Positions 60,283-64,000 of a DNA stretch of 64,000 nt are shown here, piece by piece; position 1 is the first letter of the stretch, and each line of letters begins with the position of its first letter. The stretch comes from Streptomyces fuscichromogenes (GTDB taxonomy: Bacteria; Actinomycetota; Actinomycetes; Streptomycetales; Streptomycetaceae). The position numbers and the translations under genes were made by a program. The stretch spans positions 17,239 through 81,238 of the forward strand of contig NZ_BMML01000038.1 in assembly GCF_014645815.1 (NCBI RefSeq), in the 5' to 3' direction. Below the pieces are notes generated by a model that did no database searches, was not told the DNA's origin, and saw only the letters and a program-made list of their open reading frames with translations.

Positions 60283-60735
60283 TCACCCGGGAAAGCGGAC
60301 CAGCGCGCGCACCCGCTTGCCGACCGGCACCCGCTCGGCACTCACCTCCGCGGCCACCGCATGGACGATCTCCAGCCCGTGCCGGCCGACCCGCTCGGGG
60401 TCCTTCGGAAAACGCCGGGGCAGGGCGGCGCTGCTGTCGTAGACGGAGACCAGCACCGCGCTGTCCGTGCCCTCCAGTTCGAGGATGTACGGGCCGTTGC
60501 TGTGCCGGTCCGCGTTGGTGACCAACTCGCTCACCACGAGGAGCAGCTCGCCGTCGGCCCGGGGGTCGATCGCGGCACACCACTCGGTCCTGAGCTGCTC
60601 CAGGAACCGGGCCGCGAAGTCCCGCGCCTCGGCGATGCAGCCGGGCTCGCCGGTGTAGTGCGCCGCGCGCCGCAGCGGCTCCACGGGTACGTCGAAGCCA
60701 GTCGGTATCACTGCCCCGCCCAGGTGTTCGATCAT
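60283..60735 (-). CDS. HATPase_c anti-sigma factor/serine kinase (RsbW-like)
   Basis: A 150-residue GHKL ATPase of the RsbW/SpoIIAB class. The N box reads ELVTNADRHS, the G1 position is YDSSAALPRR (Asp kept, glycines lost) and the G2-like loop is RVGRHGLEIV. It is probably a switch protein that binds a sigma factor or phosphorylates an anti-anti-sigma protein. Its convergent position to the sigma gene and a shared promoter type make that sigma factor the likely partner. The ATG has GGAGA 7 nt upstream. Confidence 0.85.
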   Translation of the reverse strand: MIEHLGGAVIPTGFDVPVEPLRRAAHYTGEPGCIAEARDFAARFLEQLRTEWCAAIDPRADGELLLVVSELVTNADRHSNGPYILELEGTDSAVLVSVYDSSAALPRRFPKDPERVGRHGLEIVHAVAAEVSAERVPVGKRVRALVRFPG

Positions 60736-60786
60736 GCGTATCTCTCCAGGAGGCCGGCCCGGCCGGTCGCTGTTGCATCCATCCTC

Positions 60787-60811
60787 GTACCCCGAGTGCG
60801 CCCCGACAGTC
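60787..60811 (-). promoter_or_regulatory. Sigma-B-type promoter of the anti-sigma gene
   Basis: Minus-strand GACT (60808-60811), 15-bp spacer, GGGTAC (60787-60792), the same pattern and spacing as the two promoters before the sigma gene. It would start about 45 nt before the ATG. Confidence 0.65.
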
Positions 60812-60854
60812 CCCCGGAATGTTCGCCGAACGCGCACAAATCAGGTCGCGCTGG

Positions 60855-62408
60855 TCACGGTGCCGGCGAACCGGGGCCGCCCTGGGGTGCCCGGGGCACC
60901 GAGGACTCCGCCGACCGGGTGACCGGTCCGGGCGCCGCCGAACTGGGCGGGCCCTGCCGGGCCGAGGATGCCGGGGCCGCGGAGGACACCGCGGACCGGG
61001 GGCCGGGCGAGGCCGGGGACGGTGCGGCCGGCGACTGTGCGGAGGACGCGGGTCGGGAGGCCGGCCCCTGCGACTTCGGAGGCTGTGACCCCGGGGACTC
61101 GGTGCGGGGGGACGCGTTCTCCGTCTTCGGCGACTCGGTCTTCGGCGACTCGGACTTCGGCGACCCCGATGAAGGCGGCACGGAGGACGGCGGCTTCGAG
61201 GACGGCGGCTCGGACGACGACGGTTTCGACGGCGGCTTCGAGGACGGCGACTCGGACGACGACGGCTTCGAGGACGGTGACTGTGCAGCCGACGACTGCG
61301 AGGACGAGGCGTTCGAGGACGGTGGGCTCGACGGCGGGGACTTGGAGCCGTTCCCCGGGCCCGGCGACGTCGACGGGCCGGACGAGGACGGCGGGCACGG
61401 TGTCGTGCCGGGCGCCCCGGGCTTGCCGGAGCCGGGCGGGCAGCCCCCCTGGTGGGCCGGTGGCGGGTTCATGGGGGTCGGATCGGCCGGGGGCTTCGCC
61501 GGGCGGTCGTGATGCCCGGTGTGGTCGCCCTGGTGCCGGCCGAACCAGTCGTCGCGCTGGTGGTCGAAGACGACGAAGACCTTGATGACCTGTGCGGCGG
61601 GTGCGACGACGACCACGTTCGAGGGCCGGTAGGCGGGCCAGGCGGGGCCGCTGGTCCTCGGAGTGCTCTGCTGCGCGACCGGCGGGGTCAGCGGGTTGCC
61701 GCAGGCGCACCGCACCCGGGGCACGCCGTGCGCGTCGACCAGGACGGCGGTGCCCGCCTGGAGGACGGACTGGTAGGCGGTGGCGCTGCCGTCGCGGTAG
61801 CCGTGGCCGGTGACCCGGGTGTCCGCGCGCAGCTGTACGGGGGTGAGGGAGCGCAGATAGGCGGGGACACCGGACGGCTGGACGCCGACCTGCGCCGCGA
61901 ACGCCTTGTTGCGGGCGGGCGAGGCCTGGAAGTACCTGACCTGCTTCTCGACGTCGCAGCTGGCGGTGTTCCGGGTGCCGCTGTAGAGACCGGGTGCCCC
62001 GCCGTCGACCCCGCGCACCTCGTTCGCCGGCGCGGCCGACGCCGCCGACGTGGCAGGGGTCGCGGACACCGGCCTGGTGGAGCTGTTCGTGGCGGTGGAC
62101 TCGGTGAACGGGTCCTGTCCCGAGCTGGCGGCGGCCTGGAGGAAGACCTCGCCACGCTTGCCGGAGCTGTCGCCCGAACGGGTGAGGACCAAGGCCAGCG
62201 CCGCGGCGACCACCACCGCGGTGGTGAGCGTCGCGACCCGGGGCACGGACCTCCACCACGGCCGGTGCGGCTCGCCGCCCCGGCTGCCGCCTCCGGGCGG
62301 TCGCGAGGGAGGTTCGGAGGGAGGTCCGGAAGGTGGTCCGGAAGGCCCGGACAGGGGGCCGGAGGGGGGGCCTGTGGGGCGGCCGGACGACGGCGGTTCG
62401 ACGCTCAC
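60855..62408 (-). CDS. DUF6777-type membrane protein with Ser/Pro-rich tail
   Basis: A 517-residue protein. A Pro/Ser/Gly-rich cytoplasmic N terminus (1-50) precedes one transmembrane helix (about 56-76). Residues 84-285 form the external folded domain, with GEVFLQAAASSGQDPFTEST at its start and cysteines in TASCDVEK and RCACGNPL. The rest, about 220 residues, is a low-complexity tail built from irregular PSSKPSSSESP-like units, which probably spans or decorates the cell wall. Function unknown. Confidence 0.8.
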   Translation of the reverse strand: MSVEPPSSGRPTGPPSGPLSGPSGPPSGPPSEPPSRPPGGGSRGGEPHRPWWRSVPRVATLTTAVVVAAALALVLTRSGDSSGKRGEVFLQAAASSGQDPFTESTATNSSTRPVSATPATSAASAAPANEVRGVDGGAPGLYSGTRNTASCDVEKQVRYFQASPARNKAFAAQVGVQPSGVPAYLRSLTPVQLRADTRVTGHGYRDGSATAYQSVLQAGTAVLVDAHGVPRVRCACGNPLTPPVAQQSTPRTSGPAWPAYRPSNVVVVAPAAQVIKVFVVFDHQRDDWFGRHQGDHTGHHDRPAKPPADPTPMNPPPAHQGGCPPGSGKPGAPGTTPCPPSSSGPSTSPGPGNGSKSPPSSPPSSNASSSQSSAAQSPSSKPSSSESPSSKPPSKPSSSEPPSSKPPSSVPPSSGSPKSESPKTESPKTENASPRTESPGSQPPKSQGPASRPASSAQSPAAPSPASPGPRSAVSSAAPASSARQGPPSSAAPGPVTRSAESSVPRAPQGGPGSPAP

Positions 62409-62604
62409 GCGCTCATCTCCCCGGTGCGGTAAACGGCATTCATGAAAAATGCCTCATTTGGGGAACATCCAGCCCAATGTGCGCCGGGGCGCTGCCGCCC
62501 GCAAGCCGACGCGGACGGACCACCCGGCGCGCGGGGTGTCCGGGTGTTGCCTAGCGTGACAACGTGCGCCCCCGAATCGCCCCCGCATCGCCTCCGAGCG
62601 GCCG

Positions 62605-63864
62605 GTGACCGCGCCGGCCGGCCGGTCCGTGGCCCGGCACGGCTGGCCGCAGGCCCTGGCCGTGGTGCTGGCCGCGTCGATCGCCATGCTCGTGATGGCC
62701 GCGGCGGGGCTGTGGGCGGCGGGCGCGGCGGACCTGCCGAGGGGCGCCTTCCTGCCGGTGGTCCTCGCCACCGTGGTGACGGCGGTGGGCGGCACCGTCG
62801 AGCTGTCGGGGAACGCGGGCGAACTGGCCCGGACGAACGCCGGGCTGACGGTCGTACCGCTGTCGGTGACGCTGGCCGGGGCGCTGGCCGTGGGCGGGGG
62901 ATTCCTGCGGCCGCTGCGGCTCCGGGCGGTGGCCGGGGCCGGGGAGCTGGCCGGGTGGGCGGCCCGGATCGCGGTGCTGTGGCTGCTCGCGCTGGTCGGT
63001 CTCGCGCTCGGTGCCCGGCACACCTTCGCGGTGGACGTGGGCAGCGGCGTGCTCAGTGACCTCACCGACGCGCTGGACACGGCACCCGAGGCGGGCTTCA
63101 CCACGGATGTGCCGGTGACGGCCGTGTTCGGGCTGCTGTGGCTGGCGGGGATCCTGCTGCTGGCCCTGCTGGTGTCGCGCGGGGCTCCGCTGCCGGGGCG
63201 CCTGCTGCGCTTCCAGGCCTCGGTGCGCCCGGCGGCGTACGCGATGGTCGTCCTGGTGCTGGGGTACGTCGTGCTGGCCCTGGCGATCGCCCTGGTCACC
63301 ATGGTCACCCGCGGGCATGCCAGGGAGACTCTCGCGGTGATCCTGCTCGGGCTGCCCAACCTGGCCTGGCCGGCCCTGACGCTCGGGCTCGGCGCCACCT
63401 GGCGGGGCAGGATCGACGGCCCGTTCGGGCTGCCGGTGCCGAAGGTGCTCGCCGAGGTGCTGCGCACGCCGGACGTCTCGACGCTGAACCTGCGCACCAT
63501 CACCGCCCACGACGGCCGCTGGTGGTGGCTGGCCGGGGTGGCGGCGGTGTGCGTGCTGGCGGCCGCGTTCCTGGCGGCGGCCCGCTCCCCGGCCCGGATC
63601 CGCGCCTGGCAGCATGCCCTGCATCTGGCGGTCGCCCTCGCGCTGACGATGCTGACCCTGTGTCTGACCGGCCGGATCTCCGCCCACTACGGTCTCTCCC
63701 TGCTCGGTATCGGCGACCTGGGCGGGAATCTGTCGGGTGAGCTGCTGCTGGAGCCCGTGCTGTGGTCGGCGGTGGGCCTGGGGGCGCTGTGGGGTCTGGT
63801 CGCCGGGTTCCTGGGCGCGCTGCTGGCCCGCCCGGTGCACCGGCGGGGCGAGGTGACGGTCTGA
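62605..63864 (+). CDS. Streptophobe family integral membrane protein
   Basis: A 419-residue, very hydrophobic protein with about 9-10 predicted membrane helices and few charged loops, of the streptophobe family restricted to Streptomyces and relatives. The segment RGAFLPVVLATVVTAVGGTVELSGNAGEL (key part GGTVELSG) and LLGLPNLAWPALTLGLGA are typical. Function unknown. A GTG start is used. It is divergent from the DUF6777 gene, and the two membrane proteins may share control. Confidence 0.85.
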   Translation: MTAPAGRSVARHGWPQALAVVLAASIAMLVMAAAGLWAAGAADLPRGAFLPVVLATVVTAVGGTVELSGNAGELARTNAGLTVVPLSVTLAGALAVGGGFLRPLRLRAVAGAGELAGWAARIAVLWLLALVGLALGARHTFAVDVGSGVLSDLTDALDTAPEAGFTTDVPVTAVFGLLWLAGILLLALLVSRGAPLPGRLLRFQASVRPAAYAMVVLVLGYVVLALAIALVTMVTRGHARETLAVILLGLPNLAWPALTLGLGATWRGRIDGPFGLPVPKVLAEVLRTPDVSTLNLRTITAHDGRWWWLAGVAAVCVLAAAFLAAARSPARIRAWQHALHLAVALALTMLTLCLTGRISAHYGLSLLGIGDLGGNLSGELLLEPVLWSAVGLGALWGLVAGFLGALLARPVHRRGEVTV

Positions 63865-63891
63865 GGACCCCGGGAGGGCTCCGCCGGTCCT

Positions 63892-63931
63892 GGGCCTGTC
63901 GTCACATTCCCGTCTGCCCGGCGACAGGCCC
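63892..63931. repeat. Inverted repeat at the end of the right-edge IS
   Basis: GGGCCTGTCG (63892-63901) and CGACAGGCCC (63922-63931) form a perfect 10-bp inverted repeat with a 20-nt loop, directly after the transposase stop. It may be the IS end or a terminator. Confidence 0.5.
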
Positions 63932-64000
63932 TAGCTGTATTGACCCGCAGCGTTGTTCACACGGGTGATCGGTGGCTGGCCGCCGAGTGCGGTGTGGCAG
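63931..64000 (-). CDS. C-terminal end of an IS481-type transposase (cut by window edge)
   Basis: The last 22 codons of a minus-strand frame read HTALGGQPPITRVNNAAGQYS before a TAG. The HTALGGQPP turn after the last catalytic Glu region is typical of IS481/IS3-type DDE integrase cores (R-P-H-x-A-L-G). The rest lies beyond the window. Confidence 0.65.
   Translation of the reverse strand, partial: CHTALGGQPPITRVNNAAGQYS

Noticed and set aside
1..64000. tRNA, rRNA, CRISPR arrays, replication origin, prophage or integrative element with att sites
   Set aside because: No cloverleaf, rRNA segment, regular spacer repeats, DnaA-box cluster or phage structural gene was seen.

Overview
The window is high-GC (about 72 percent) DNA whose genes have strongly G/C-biased third codon positions. 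It carries a WhiB-like protein, an SsgA-like protein, a melC1-melC2 tyrosinase pair, a family 2B encapsulin with 2-methylisoborneol genes, a streptophobe membrane protein and many GTG/TTG starts. Together these point to the chromosome of a Streptomyces. No rRNA, tRNA or CRISPR array was seen. About 53 genes, gene fragments or candidate ORFs are supported.

Layout. 1-14.6 kb holds regulators and housekeeping functions: an ArgP-type LysR fragment, a TetR repressor divergent from a saccharopine-dehydrogenase-like protein, WhiB, a two-component pair, an L,D-transpeptidase lipoprotein, an M1 peptidase, DUF488, a FAD dehydrogenase with its TetR regulator, AlkB, an MBL hydrolase, DUF4032 and a tandem universal stress protein. 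14.8-18.3 kb is a translationally coupled three-gene signalling operon: receiver plus thioredoxin-reductase-like flavoprotein, cNMP-domain histidine kinase, and UBP-type zinc finger. It is followed by a large AAA-LuxR regulator. 21.3-32.5 kb is a carbohydrate cluster (SGNH esterase, GH95, GH27, GH36, ROK repressor) damaged by an IS110-family element that lies against the 3' stub of a sugar-binding-protein gene; no permeases remain. 32.5-45 kb has an M4 protease, a serine hydrolase, a TerD-CAP-CAP fusion, AIM24, a threonine dehydratase-like enzyme, a membrane pseudokinase, SsgA-like, DUF6328 and an aldo/keto reductase. 45-52.6 kb has a self-regulated TetR-MFS operon, a flavin monooxygenase, tyrosinase and its cofactor, RNase HI, a VOC protein and an alcohol dehydrogenase. 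52.8-56.3 kb is the encapsulin, 2-methylisoborneol synthase and geranyl diphosphate methyltransferase operon. 57-64 kb has an epoxide hydrolase, a methyltransferase, a sigma-B-type factor convergent with a histidine-kinase-like anti-sigma ATPase, a DUF6777 protein, streptophobe, and the end of a second IS (IS481-type) at the right edge.

Regulatory reading. Paired palindromes sit before two TetR genes. An ACTTTCC-containing element is shared by the ROK gene and a promoter in the glycosidase cluster. GNNT-N15-GGGTAC promoters precede both the sigma factor (two in tandem) and the anti-sigma gene, which suggests self-amplification. A dispersed element (core GGCTGGTCGCGCAGTTCC followed by a GC hairpin) occurs six times, five of them just 3' of a gene in the gene's orientation.

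The best candidates for under-described biology are the REC-flavoprotein / cNMP-kinase / ZnF-UBP operon, the short-armed encapsulin cargo enzyme, the TerD-CAP-CAP fusion with a structured leader, and the membrane pseudokinase.
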